A DNA stretch of 13,212 bases from JACJYE01 sp964432875 (GTDB lineage: Bacteria > Bacteroidota > Bacteroidia > Chitinophagales > Saprospiraceae): NCBI GenBank assembly GCA_964432875.1, contig CAYSPJ010000136.1, positions 1 through 13,212 of the forward strand, in the 5' to 3' direction. Position 1 is the first letter of the stretch. The number at the start of each line of letters is the position of its first letter. The position numbers and the translations under genes were made by a program. Under the pieces are notes generated by a model. It was not told the origin of the DNA, did no database searches, and was given only the letters and a program-made list of their open reading frames with translations. Of the stretch, positions 7,193 to 13,212 are shown piece after piece.

Positions 7193-7744
7193 ATGACGAA
7201 AGAACAAACCGAAGACATATTAACCCGCCTAAAACGCGATGACCAATCGGCACTAAAAGACCTTTTTCAGTATCAATACCCAACTGTATGCCAGGCCATT
7301 TATCGCTTCGTACAAGACCAGGCCAGGGCTGAAGACCTGGCACAGGAATTGTTCCTGCGCTTTTGGGAAAAGCGCCACCACATCGAAGTCAATTCATCTC
7401 TGCCCGCCTATTTGCGCCGTATGGCGATCAATGAGGCTCTAGGCTACTTGCGCCGCCATAAGCATTATGAAGAGACGGAATTTGAACCTCAGTTTGAGCC
7501 AGGAACAGGCAGCAGCGCTGAAGAAAGCTACTTGCAAGGCGAATTAGAAGAACGCATCAAAGTAGCCATCGATACCCTCCCGCCCAAATGCCGGGCTGTT
7601 TTTCAGCTCAGCCGTTTTGAAGAGCTCACCTACAACGAAATCGCCAACCAAATGGGCATTTCCATCAAAACCGTAGAAAACCAGATGGGCAAGGCGCTCA
7701 AGCTGCTGCGCGAACGCCTGAAGGTATATCTGCATCAAAGTTGA
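7193..7744 (+). CDS. ECF-type RNA polymerase sigma-70 factor
   Basis: 183-residue alternative sigma factor that would direct RNA polymerase to a small regulon, probably including its own operon. Region sigma-2 spans about 24-90, with the -10-recognition and core-binding helix AEDLAQELFLRFWEKR (46-61). Region sigma-4 spans about 121-175, with LPPKCRAVFQLSRFEELTYNEIA and the helix-turn-helix GISIKTVENQMGKALKLLR. This is the form typical of Bacteroidota sigma factors paired with FecR proteins. The adjacent downstream genes encode a FecR-type anti-sigma factor and an STN-domain protein, so its activity is presumably gated by an outer-membrane signal passed through them. Its promoter is of the housekeeping type, so autoregulation is not evident from sequence. 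Confidence 0.95.
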   Translation: MTKEQTEDILTRLKRDDQSALKDLFQYQYPTVCQAIYRFVQDQARAEDLAQELFLRFWEKRHHIEVNSSLPAYLRRMAINEALGYLRRHKHYEETEFEPQFEPGTGSSAEESYLQGELEERIKVAIDTLPPKCRAVFQLSRFEELTYNEIANQMGISIKTVENQMGKALKLLRERLKVYLHQS

Positions 7745-7766
7745 ATGATAAAAAAAATCTTGAGCC

Positions 7767-7780
7767 AGGTAGGGGTATGC
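7767..7780 (+). promoter_or_regulatory. G-rich motif between sigma and fecR genes
   Basis: The 79-bp gap between sigma stop and preferred fecR start contains an A8 run (7750-7757) followed by AGGTAGGGGTATGC. A G-rich element at this place could be a ribosome-loading or RNA-structure element. I see no promoter box in the gap, so transcription probably continues from the sigma gene. Its role is a guess. Confidence 0.25.
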
Positions 7781-7823
7781 CCAGCCAATGGCCATCATTA
7801 CTAGCGGAAAGCATATTTATCAG

Positions 7824-8861
7824 ATGGACAATACCAAATACCTGGATTTAATCGGGCGCTACCTGGCCGGCGAGTGCGAGGCTGCTGAAGCCGCAGCACT
7901 CCAGGAGTGGGTAGCCGCGCAACCCGCTAATCAAGCGCTCTTCGATGAGCTGTCCCAGTTGTGGCAGATGTCCAGCCTTTATGACGCCCCCCCCCTCCAG
8001 TTGGAATTAGAACAGGCTTGGGGTAAGTTGGAAAGCAAGCTGCCATCTTCGGCAGCCGATAATGGATTGCCTCTGGTACAACCCAGCGATGCCAGCATCA
8101 TCCCGCTGCGGCGCTGGAGTGTTTTCCTGCGCTATGCCGCCGCACTAGCCTTGTTGTTGACAGCAGGCTATTGGCTATTCAGCCGTATGGGTGGCCAAGA
8201 TGCAACTCAACTGGTGGTGTGGAGCACCGGCCCCGGCGAGCAGCTGTCTCACCAATTGCCAGACGGCAGCACGGTGGTTTTAAATGAAAATACCCGGCTA
8301 ATTTATACCACCCCTTTCGAGGAGCGCCGCGTGCAATTGGCGGGCGAAGCTTTTTTTGAGGTGGCCCGGCAAAATGGTAAAACTTTCGCCATCGAAGCCG
8401 GGGGGGCTGCTACCACGGTTTTAGGCACCTCTTTCAACCTGCGGGCTTATCCCGATGAAGAAAAAGTAGAAGTCAGCGTCCGCAGCGGCAAGGTAGCCGT
8501 GGAGCAAATTGGCAAAGAAGCAAAGAAAGTACTGCTGCAAGCTGGGCAGGCCGCCGTTTATCATAAAAAAGAAGAGACCCTGGAAAAACGAGCCGCCCCC
8601 AATGCCGATGCCTGGAAAACCCAACAACTCGTTTTTGACCTGGCACGCCTGGAAGAAGTGCTGGAGGTGCTGCGCCGCTACTTCAAGGCCGAAATAAACG
8701 TGACTAGCCCGCAATTGCTGAATTGCCGCTTTCAAGGCGAGTTTATCCAGCCCGGCGGGGTGAAAGAAGTGCTGGAAGCCCTGGCTTTTACAATGGACTT
8801 AGAACTGCAGGAGCGCGACGGGGCCTACTGGCTCGATGGAGATGCCTCGCGCTGCAACTAA
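7824..8861 (+). CDS. FecR-family anti-sigma factor
   Basis: Inner-membrane anti-sigma regulator, 345 residues from the ATG at 7824. The frame opens at an ATG at 7788, but MDNTKYLDLIGRYLAGE is the usual opening of this family, so the later start is preferred. The cytoplasmic N-terminal sigma-binding region (1-95) has the LxGExxxxExxxLxxW pattern. A single membrane segment lies at about 101-119 (FLRYAAALALLLTAGYWLF). The periplasmic FecR domain (about 130-240) shows DGSTVVLNENTRL, VQLAGEAFFEV and VLGTSFNLRAYP. A C-terminal DUF4974 domain (about 264-337, from QQLVFDLARLEEVLEVLRRYF) is the segment that in known systems contacts the STN domain of the outer-membrane partner. The downstream STN gene starts 18 bp after the stop. 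The product is complete, with no missing segment. Confidence 0.95.
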   Translation: MDNTKYLDLIGRYLAGECEAAEAAALQEWVAAQPANQALFDELSQLWQMSSLYDAPPLQLELEQAWGKLESKLPSSAADNGLPLVQPSDASIIPLRRWSVFLRYAAALALLLTAGYWLFSRMGGQDATQLVVWSTGPGEQLSHQLPDGSTVVLNENTRLIYTTPFEERRVQLAGEAFFEVARQNGKTFAIEAGGAATTVLGTSFNLRAYPDEEKVEVSVRSGKVAVEQIGKEAKKVLLQAGQAAVYHKKEETLEKRAAPNADAWKTQQLVFDLARLEEVLEVLRRYFKAEINVTSPQLLNCRFQGEFIQPGGVKEVLEALAFTMDLELQERDGAYWLDGDASRCN

Positions 8862-8879
8862 TGTGACAACACCAAAGCA

Positions 8880-10535
8880 ATGAAAAACACCAAGTTGTTA
8901 TTCACCCTATTACTGGCAAGCTGGAGCTGGCACCTTGCAGCCCAGCCCCTCAACCAAAAAGTAACCATCCAGCGGAGCAATGAGCCTTTAGGGCAGGTGC
9001 TGGCGGGCATGAGCCAAGACTATGGCGTACGCTTTTCCTATAGCCCCGATTTCATCCCCTTGAAGCAACACGTCAGCCTAAATATAGTAGATGCGCCGCT
9101 GCGTGAGGCGATGGACCAAATCTGCGAGCAAGCGCCTGTGGCTTATGCCGCCAAGGGCGGGCAGATACTGCTCAAGCCAGACAAAAGCCGGGAACAGATC
9201 GGGCAATTGGAAACCTTGACGGGCAAGGTACGGCAAACCAGCCCGATTTACCCCGAACCGCTCGCACCAGGGATGAAAGCGGAACGGGAACGCCTGAAAA
9301 AAGAAGTGCCTACCATCAGCCCAAGCGAAGCGGTTAAGGTCATCAAGGGGCAAGGCTATAGCTATAAAGAAATCAAGCTAGATCCCTACCGCTTGCCCGT
9401 TCCGGAAGAAACCGCCCGGAAAGGCCAGGCAACTGATACCCGCCTGGCACAAGTGTCACTACTGCCTTTCCTCGGCACCAATACCCACCGCAGCAACGAG
9501 ATCACCAATAAGGTCTCGGTCAACCTCCTATGGGGCACCAATGGCGGCGTGGACGGGGTGGAAGTCGGCGGCTTGCTCAACTCGGTCAAAAATGACGTGC
9601 AGGGGGTACAAGTAGCGGGCATCGGCAGCCTGGTCGGCGGCGAAGTGAAGGGCACCCAGGTCGGCGGTATTTTCAACATCAACCAGGGGCATACTGCCGG
9701 AGTACAAATAGCCGGCATGATCAACATCACTGAAGCCTCGGCTGCCGTACAAGCCGCCGGGCTGGGGAATATCGTGGGAGGCGCAGCTACCGGGGTACAA
9801 GCGGCTGGTGTGTTCAATATCACTGGCGGCGATGCTAAAGGCGTACAAGCCGCCGGCTTGTTCAACCACAGCGGCGGCGAGGTAAAGACGCAGTTCGCCA
9901 CCCTGTTCAATGTAGCCCAAGGCGTCAAAGGCGGCCAAGCGAGCCTGTTGTTTAACAAAGGTAAAACCGTAGAGGGCTTCCAAGTTGGCTTGTTCAACTT
10001 CAGCGACACGATCAGCGGGCTGCCCATCGGCTTGCTTAGCATCGTGCGCCAGGGGTACAACCGCTTTGAATTGTCGGGGAGCGAACTGCTCTATGCCAAT
10101 GCGGGGCTCAAGCTCGGCGCCTATTCCTTTTACAATATTTTCCACTTGGGTATGCGCTGGGACGAGACGCCCGCGGGCCGTACCGCCATGAGCTGGGGGC
10201 TGGGCTACGGCTTAGGCAGTGCCATCACCCTCAACCCCAGGCTAAGGCTGAACATTGAAGCTCTGGCTATACACCTCAATGAACAAGAGGCCTGGACCAG
10301 AGAGCTGAATCTGCTCAACCAATTGCGCTTCACGCTGGATTTCCATAAACCTGGCCGGCGCCGTAGCTTCTTTGTCGGCCCGGTGGCCAATCTCATGGTC
10401 TCCCGCCGCGCCGATGTCGATAGCGGCCAAATCGGTTCCCAGGTTTTTGTCCCCCCTTATACCCTGCTCGACAAAACGGGGGAAACGACCAGCACCAAGC
10501 TCTGGGTTGGCTTGCAGGCAGGCATCAGGCTCTAA
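8880..10535 (+). CDS. STN-domain protein with GVQxAG surface repeats and C-terminal barrel-like region
   Basis: 551 residues, third gene of the sigma/FecR operon. The signal peptide is residues 1-21 (MKNTKLLFTLLLASWSWHLAA). An STN (secretin/TonB N-terminal) domain spans about 26-98 (VTIQRSNEPLGQVLAGMSQDYGV, then VSLNIVDAPLREAMDQI), the fold that in TonB-dependent transducers signals to FecR. A charged linker follows (100-190), then VSLLPFLGTN. Residues about 224-388 hold about eleven repeats of roughly 16 residues with consensus xxGVQxAGxxNxxGGx, resembling the LA_2272-type surface repeats. The remaining about 150 residues alternate like an outer-membrane beta-barrel and end AGIRL. There is no TonB plug, no carboxypeptidase-like domain and no full-size barrel. 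The role is inferred: surface sensor feeding FecR and the sigma factor. The ligand is unknown. Confidence 0.85.
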   Translation: MKNTKLLFTLLLASWSWHLAAQPLNQKVTIQRSNEPLGQVLAGMSQDYGVRFSYSPDFIPLKQHVSLNIVDAPLREAMDQICEQAPVAYAAKGGQILLKPDKSREQIGQLETLTGKVRQTSPIYPEPLAPGMKAERERLKKEVPTISPSEAVKVIKGQGYSYKEIKLDPYRLPVPEETARKGQATDTRLAQVSLLPFLGTNTHRSNEITNKVSVNLLWGTNGGVDGVEVGGLLNSVKNDVQGVQVAGIGSLVGGEVKGTQVGGIFNINQGHTAGVQIAGMINITEASAAVQAAGLGNIVGGAATGVQAAGVFNITGGDAKGVQAAGLFNHSGGEVKTQFATLFNVAQGVKGGQASLLFNKGKTVEGFQVGLFNFSDTISGLPIGLLSIVRQGYNRFELSGSELLYANAGLKLGAYSFYNIFHLGMRWDETPAGRTAMSWGLGYGLGSAITLNPRLRLNIEALAIHLNEQEAWTRELNLLNQLRFTLDFHKPGRRRSFFVGPVANLMVSRRADVDSGQIGSQVFVPPYTLLDKTGETTSTKLWVGLQAGIRL

Positions 10536-10618
10536 AAGGTTAAAGGTTAAAGGTTAAAGGTTAAAGGTTAAAGGTTAAAGGTTAAAGGTTAAAGGCTAAA
10601 GGTTAAAGGCTAAAGGGG
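10535..10618. repeat. AAAGGTT heptamer tandem array
   Basis: Eleven contiguous 7-bp units followed by a degenerate twelfth (AAAGGGG). Units 1-8 and 10 are AAAGGTT; units 9 and 11 are AAAGGCT. The first unit starts at the last base of the STN gene's stop codon, and the array ends 52 bp before the ATG of the next gene. It contains no promoter box and no stable hairpin. As a perfect short array it is expected to be prone to copy-number change by slippage. Confidence 0.92.
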
Positions 10619-10670
10619 GGGAGAGCAACGTAAGGCTATAATAATCACTCGCGAATAAAAAAACATCATC

Positions 10671-11264
10671 ATGAAAAAATTGATTTTCCTGGCATTATCG
10701 ATGTGCTTGGCCCTGGCGGCTCAGGCACAACACGAAACCCTTTTTGGCAACTCCCGCGTCGTGGGCGGCTTTGGCGGCCCCATTATTGAATGGGGTTTAG
10801 GCAATAACCTGAGCACCTCCGTCGGCGGTGGCGGCGCACTCGTCATCGAAAACATCTTCCTCGGGGGTTATGGCATGGGGAGCATCGATTTCAGCTCCCT
10901 GATCGAAGATGAGCGCATCGACCAAATTGAACTGGGGCATGGCGGGCTCTGGCTGGGCTATACCCTGGCCCCCCACCGCCTGATGCACCTCTACACCAGC
11001 GCCCGCATCGGCTGGGGCGCCGTTGGCATTGATGTGACCTCCGGCTCTAATTTTCCCCGCAATACCGATAATGTCTTCGTGCTCACCCCGGAAATCGGCC
11101 TGGAGCTCAACGTCGCCCAGTGGTTCCGCGTTGCTGGCACGGTGGGCTACCGCTATGTGGACGGCGTCAATGAAAAACTCGGCTACTACAAAAGCGACGC
11201 TTTTAACGGCTACCTCGCTAACCTGACTTTCCGATTTGGATGGTTTGGATGGCACCGGAAATAA
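10671..11264 (+). CDS. Small outer-membrane beta-barrel protein, function unknown
   Basis: 197 residues. The signal peptide is residues 1-20 (MKKLIFLALSMCLALAAQAQ). The mature part is Gly-rich with alternating hydrophobic and polar stretches and repeated aromatic or Gly turns (VVGGFGGPIIEWGLG, GGLWLGYTL, ARIGWGAVGIDV, VAGTVGYRYVDGV, NLTFRFGWFGW), as expected for an eight-stranded barrel. The start is the ATG at 10671, preceded by ACATCATC and an A-rich stretch, with no Shine-Dalgarno site. The gene lies 135 bp after the STN gene, across the heptamer array, so it may be co-transcribed with the sigma operon or have its own promoter; no TAnnTTTG box is seen between array and ATG. I recognise no named family; the barrel call rests on pattern only. 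Confidence 0.8.
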   Translation: MKKLIFLALSMCLALAAQAQHETLFGNSRVVGGFGGPIIEWGLGNNLSTSVGGGGALVIENIFLGGYGMGSIDFSSLIEDERIDQIELGHGGLWLGYTLAPHRLMHLYTSARIGWGAVGIDVTSGSNFPRNTDNVFVLTPEIGLELNVAQWFRVAGTVGYRYVDGVNEKLGYYKSDAFNGYLANLTFRFGWFGWHRK

Positions 11265-11361
11265 AGCAATTAGAGGTGAGGCTTGAGCAGTAGGGCGGCA
11301 TAGCGCTACAATGCCCCTCACTCACCAACCCTGTATTCATCAAAATAAAAACAATCTCATC

Positions 11362-12099
11362 ATGAAACAGAAACTTTGGATATTATCCAGCCTGTTGTTT
11401 ACGCTGACTGCCAGCGGCTGCTTCTTCAATATCAATGATGACGACGGCATCGGCTGTCTGCGCGGGAGTGGGCCAACCGTGAGCGAAACGCTGAATCTGC
11501 CGGATTTCAACGGTATTGAACTGACTACATCTGCCGATGTCTTTATCACCCAAGGCCCCGTGCAGCAGGTCGTAGTAGAAGGCAAGGAAAACCTCATCCC
11601 CGAATTGAGCCGCGATGTCAGCGGCGGGGTATGGAAAATCGAATTTGACCGCAGCTGCGTGCGTAATGTCGGCGATATGCGTATTTTCATCACGATCCCG
11701 GACCTGGCCAGCCTGCGCATCAGCGGGTCCGGTGATGTCATCAGCGAAAATGTCATCCTCACCTCCAGCCTTGTCCTCAATATCTCCGGATCGGGGGATA
11801 TCGACCTGGCCCTGGATGCGGAATTAATTGATGCTACGATCTCTGGCTCAGGTAAGATCATCCTGGAAGGCCTTGCTGATGTTGCCAAGTACCGCATCAG
11901 CGGCTCGGGGGACGTGCACGCTTTCAACCTGGCATGCCGTAACGCCGACGTCAACATCAGCGGCTCGGGCGACTGTGAGCTCTTCGTCAACGAATTCCTC
12001 AAAGTACGCATCAGCGGCTCGGGCGATGTCTTCTACAAGGGCGACCCCTCGGTTGATATCAACATCAGCGGCTCGGGGAAAGTGGTTAAAATCACTTGA
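11362..12099 (+). CDS. Head-GIN domain (DUF2807) lipoprotein with ISGSG repeats
   Basis: 245 residues from the ATG at 11362; an in-frame ATG at 11311 would put 17 polar residues before the signal peptide and is rejected. MKQKLWILSSLLFTLTASGC is a lipoprotein signal with the acylated Cys at position 20; the -3 residue is Ala rather than Leu, so the lipobox is slightly off. After an acidic stretch (NINDDD) comes a DUF2807 'auto-transporter adhesin head GIN' domain: LPDFNGIELTTSADVFITQG, VVVEGKENLIPEL, then seven copies of ISGSG spaced 18-21 residues apart, forming a probable right-handed beta-helix that runs to the C-terminus (SGSGKVVKIT). Family members are common in Bacteroidota; their function is poorly known and is presumed to be surface or periplasmic adhesion. 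The stop is 50 bp before a large palindrome. Confidence 0.93.
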   Translation: MKQKLWILSSLLFTLTASGCFFNINDDDGIGCLRGSGPTVSETLNLPDFNGIELTTSADVFITQGPVQQVVVEGKENLIPELSRDVSGGVWKIEFDRSCVRNVGDMRIFITIPDLASLRISGSGDVISENVILTSSLVLNISGSGDIDLALDAELIDATISGSGKIILEGLADVAKYRISGSGDVHAFNLACRNADVNISGSGDCELFVNEFLKVRISGSGDVFYKGDPSVDINISGSGKVVKIT

Positions 12100-12148
12100 A
12101 CCCTCTGATCCTTTGAGATAACCTCTTCAAGAGGGCCATGAGTAAATG

Positions 12149-12198
12149 AAATACACCGGCGCCGGGCACTTTGCAAAGTGCCCGGCGCCGGTGTATTT
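12149..12198 (+). terminator. Perfect 50-bp palindrome, probable terminator hairpin
   Basis: Every position from 12149 to 12198 pairs with its mirror around 12173/12174, giving 25-bp arms with no mismatch (practically a 23-bp stem with a TGCA loop). The arms are GC-rich in the middle, and the plus-strand 3' side ends in TATTTGT, a weak T-tract. It lies 50 bp after the head-GIN stop codon. Each arm also contains its own 10-bp palindrome CCGGCGCCGG. Termination is the simplest role, but the stem is longer than usual, so a REP-like or mobile palindrome is an alternative. Confidence 0.6.
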
Positions 12199-12250
12199 GT
12201 AGACAAAATAATAATTTGCCATTCTAAACCATGGTATCGAATCTTTTCTC

Positions 12251-12258
12251 TAACTTTG
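12251..12258 (+). promoter_or_regulatory. Candidate -7 box for the acyltransferase gene
   Basis: TAACTTTG matches TAnnTTTG and lies downstream of the palindrome, about 100 bp before the preferred start. TTTG at 12215-12218 is too far (32 bp) to be a normal -33 element. Confidence 0.35.
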
Positions 12259-12358
12259 CCGTTAAATTAGTGAGCACCAAAGTATTAAAGCCCTTGACGT
12301 ATCCCGCCTAACCTCGTTTCGGGCAAGCAATAGCTTGTATTTGTTCATTATTAATTTT

Positions 12359-13212
12359 TTGGTTATCAAAGCGTTATCCATTCCAACCGAAAAGCGGCGC
12401 ATCACATTCATCGATTTGCTGCGCGCATTTGCCATCCTGATGATGTTGCAAGGGCACTTCACGGATACCCTGCTCGATGTTGCTTACCGCGACCCCAATA
12501 ACGTGATTTACAGCACTTGGCTTTTCATGCGGGGGCTGACGGCGCCAGTCTTCTTCTTCTCCAGCGGTTTGGTTTTTGTGTTCCTGCTTCTGCGCGATGG
12601 ACGGCCATTCCGGCAGAACGAGCGAGTGCTCAAAGGCCTACGGCGCGGCCTGTCACTAATCGTGATTGGATACGTGCTGCGGATGAACTTCCCGGGCCTA
12701 TTGCAGTTCAAGTTATACGATAACCTTTTCATGGTGGACGTGCTCCACTGCATTGGGATATCGATCTTGTCCCTGATTGGCTTGTACTTGCTCAGTCAGA
12801 GATTCCGGTTTTCTTATCCCATGCTGTTGGGTGCGCTTGGCTTGATCGTGTTTTTCATCGAACCCAGCCTAAAAGCCGCTAACTGGGATGCCTTCCCACT
12901 TATTTTGCGCAACTACTTTACTAAAGATTACGGCTCGGTGTTTACGCCCGTACCCTGGATAGGCTATGCGATGCTGGGCGGTGTGCTAGGCACGGTGCTC
13001 CATCGTCAGCCCTCACTTGCGTTTGGGCAATGGTTGCCCCTCCTGCTGTTAGCAGGCGGCTTCATTTTACATATCTATTCTGAAAAAATCCTGCTCGACT
13101 TATATCAGTTCACGGGCTTGCACAATTTTTACGCCCATGCCCACAACAATCACATCCTTTACCGCTTGGGGCACGTCTTCATTGCCGTAGCTTCCTTCGT
13201 CTGGATTGCACA
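12359..13212 (+). CDS. Membrane acyltransferase, DUF1624/HGSNAT-type (3' end outside window)
   Basis: The first 284 residues of a multi-pass inner-membrane protein are visible; the frame is open to the window edge. RITFIDLLRAFAILMMLQGHF (about 14-34), with a conserved His33, followed by WLFMRGLTAPVFFFSSGLVF (54-73) and VDVLHCIGISILSL, is the signature arrangement of the heparan-alpha-glucosaminide N-acetyltransferase-like/DUF1624 family, which moves acyl groups across the membrane to sugars. About six hydrophobic segments are visible. No ATG precedes the conserved motif in this frame (the in-frame stop is at 12263-12265; the first in-frame ATG at 12440 falls inside the first membrane helix), so a TTG start at 12359 is proposed; TTG at 12341 or 12335 is also possible. 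The substrate is unknown. It is separated from the preceding gene by the palindrome and has its own promoter-like box. Confidence 0.85.
   Translation, partial: MVIKALSIPTEKRRITFIDLLRAFAILMMLQGHFTDTLLDVAYRDPNNVIYSTWLFMRGLTAPVFFFSSGLVFVFLLLRDGRPFRQNERVLKGLRRGLSLIVIGYVLRMNFPGLLQFKLYDNLFMVDVLHCIGISILSLIGLYLLSQRFRFSYPMLLGALGLIVFFIEPSLKAANWDAFPLILRNYFTKDYGSVFTPVPWIGYAMLGGVLGTVLHRQPSLAFGQWLPLLLLAGGFILHIYSEKILLDLYQFTGLHNFYAHAHNNHILYRLGHVFIAVASFVWIA

Noticed and set aside
9386..10060. Open frame of 224 codons on the minus strand opposite the STN/GVQ repeat gene
   Set aside because: Its repeated Pro/Thr-rich text mirrors the 48-bp repeat of the sense gene, and it has no start context or homology signal.
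10637..10642. TATAAT upstream of the gene at 10671
   Set aside because: This is the E. coli-type -10 box; the window otherwise shows the Bacteroidota TAnnTTTG type, and there is no -35 partner.
11276..11321. Possible stem GTGAGG/CCTCAC between the barrel and head-GIN genes, with inner TAGCGCTA
   Set aside because: A 6-bp stem around a 34-base loop, with no T-tract, is too weak to call a terminator.
11340..12011. Open frame of 223 codons antisense to the head-GIN gene, with recurring SPEPL
   Set aside because: The recurring peptide is just the reverse complement of the ISGSG codons; the sense gene is clearly the real one.
12122..12134. Small hairpin CCTCT-TCA-AGAGG after the head-GIN stop
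   Set aside because: Only five base pairs and no T-tract; the nearby 50-bp palindrome is a far better terminator candidate.

Overview
The window looks like a contig from a Bacteroidota genome, plausibly a GC-richer lineage such as Saprospiria (that narrower placement is a guess). Direct evidence: a C-terminal type IX secretion sorting domain, a Bacteroidota-type ECF sigma/FecR pair followed by an STN-domain protein, TAnnTTTG promoter-like boxes, few Shine-Dalgarno sites, and many small proteins with an N-terminal signal peptide ending in ...AQ. A run of exactly 100 Ns at 6122-6221 is a scaffolding gap, so the sequence is a draft or metagenome assembly.

Left half (149-5582), all on the minus strand. 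Read in transcription order it holds two tandem paralogous secreted proteins (NPSFE-type N-terminal domain plus a degenerate OmpA-like C-terminal domain), a THUMP/RlmL-like 23S rRNA guanine methyltransferase, a small secreted protein, and glucose-6-phosphate isomerase (pgi). The first four are separated by 5 bp, 1 bp and an 11-bp overlap, so they very likely form one operon. pgi follows after 87 bp and has its own promoter-like boxes. A short tandem repeat array lies 3' of pgi (about 6-124).

Centre (5583-7012). A 290-bp divergent promoter region is followed, on the plus strand, by a T9SS-secreted beta-propeller-like protein interrupted by the assembly gap.

Right half (7118-10535). A good -33/-7 promoter drives an ECF sigma factor, a FecR anti-sigma factor and a third gene whose product begins with an STN signalling domain. 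Where a TonB receptor would have its plug and 22-strand barrel, this protein has about eleven 16-residue GVQxAG repeats and a short C-terminal barrel-like region. This is the best candidate for a little-described system: a cell-surface signalling cassette with a non-transporter outer-membrane component.

After it come an array of 7-bp AAAGGTT repeats that begins in the stop codon, a small outer-membrane beta-barrel protein, a lipoprotein with a head-GIN (DUF2807) domain carrying seven ISGSG repeats, a perfect 50-bp palindrome (likely terminator), and the 5' part of a membrane acyltransferase of the DUF1624/HGSNAT type that runs off the window. No tRNA, rRNA, CRISPR or transposase gene was seen.
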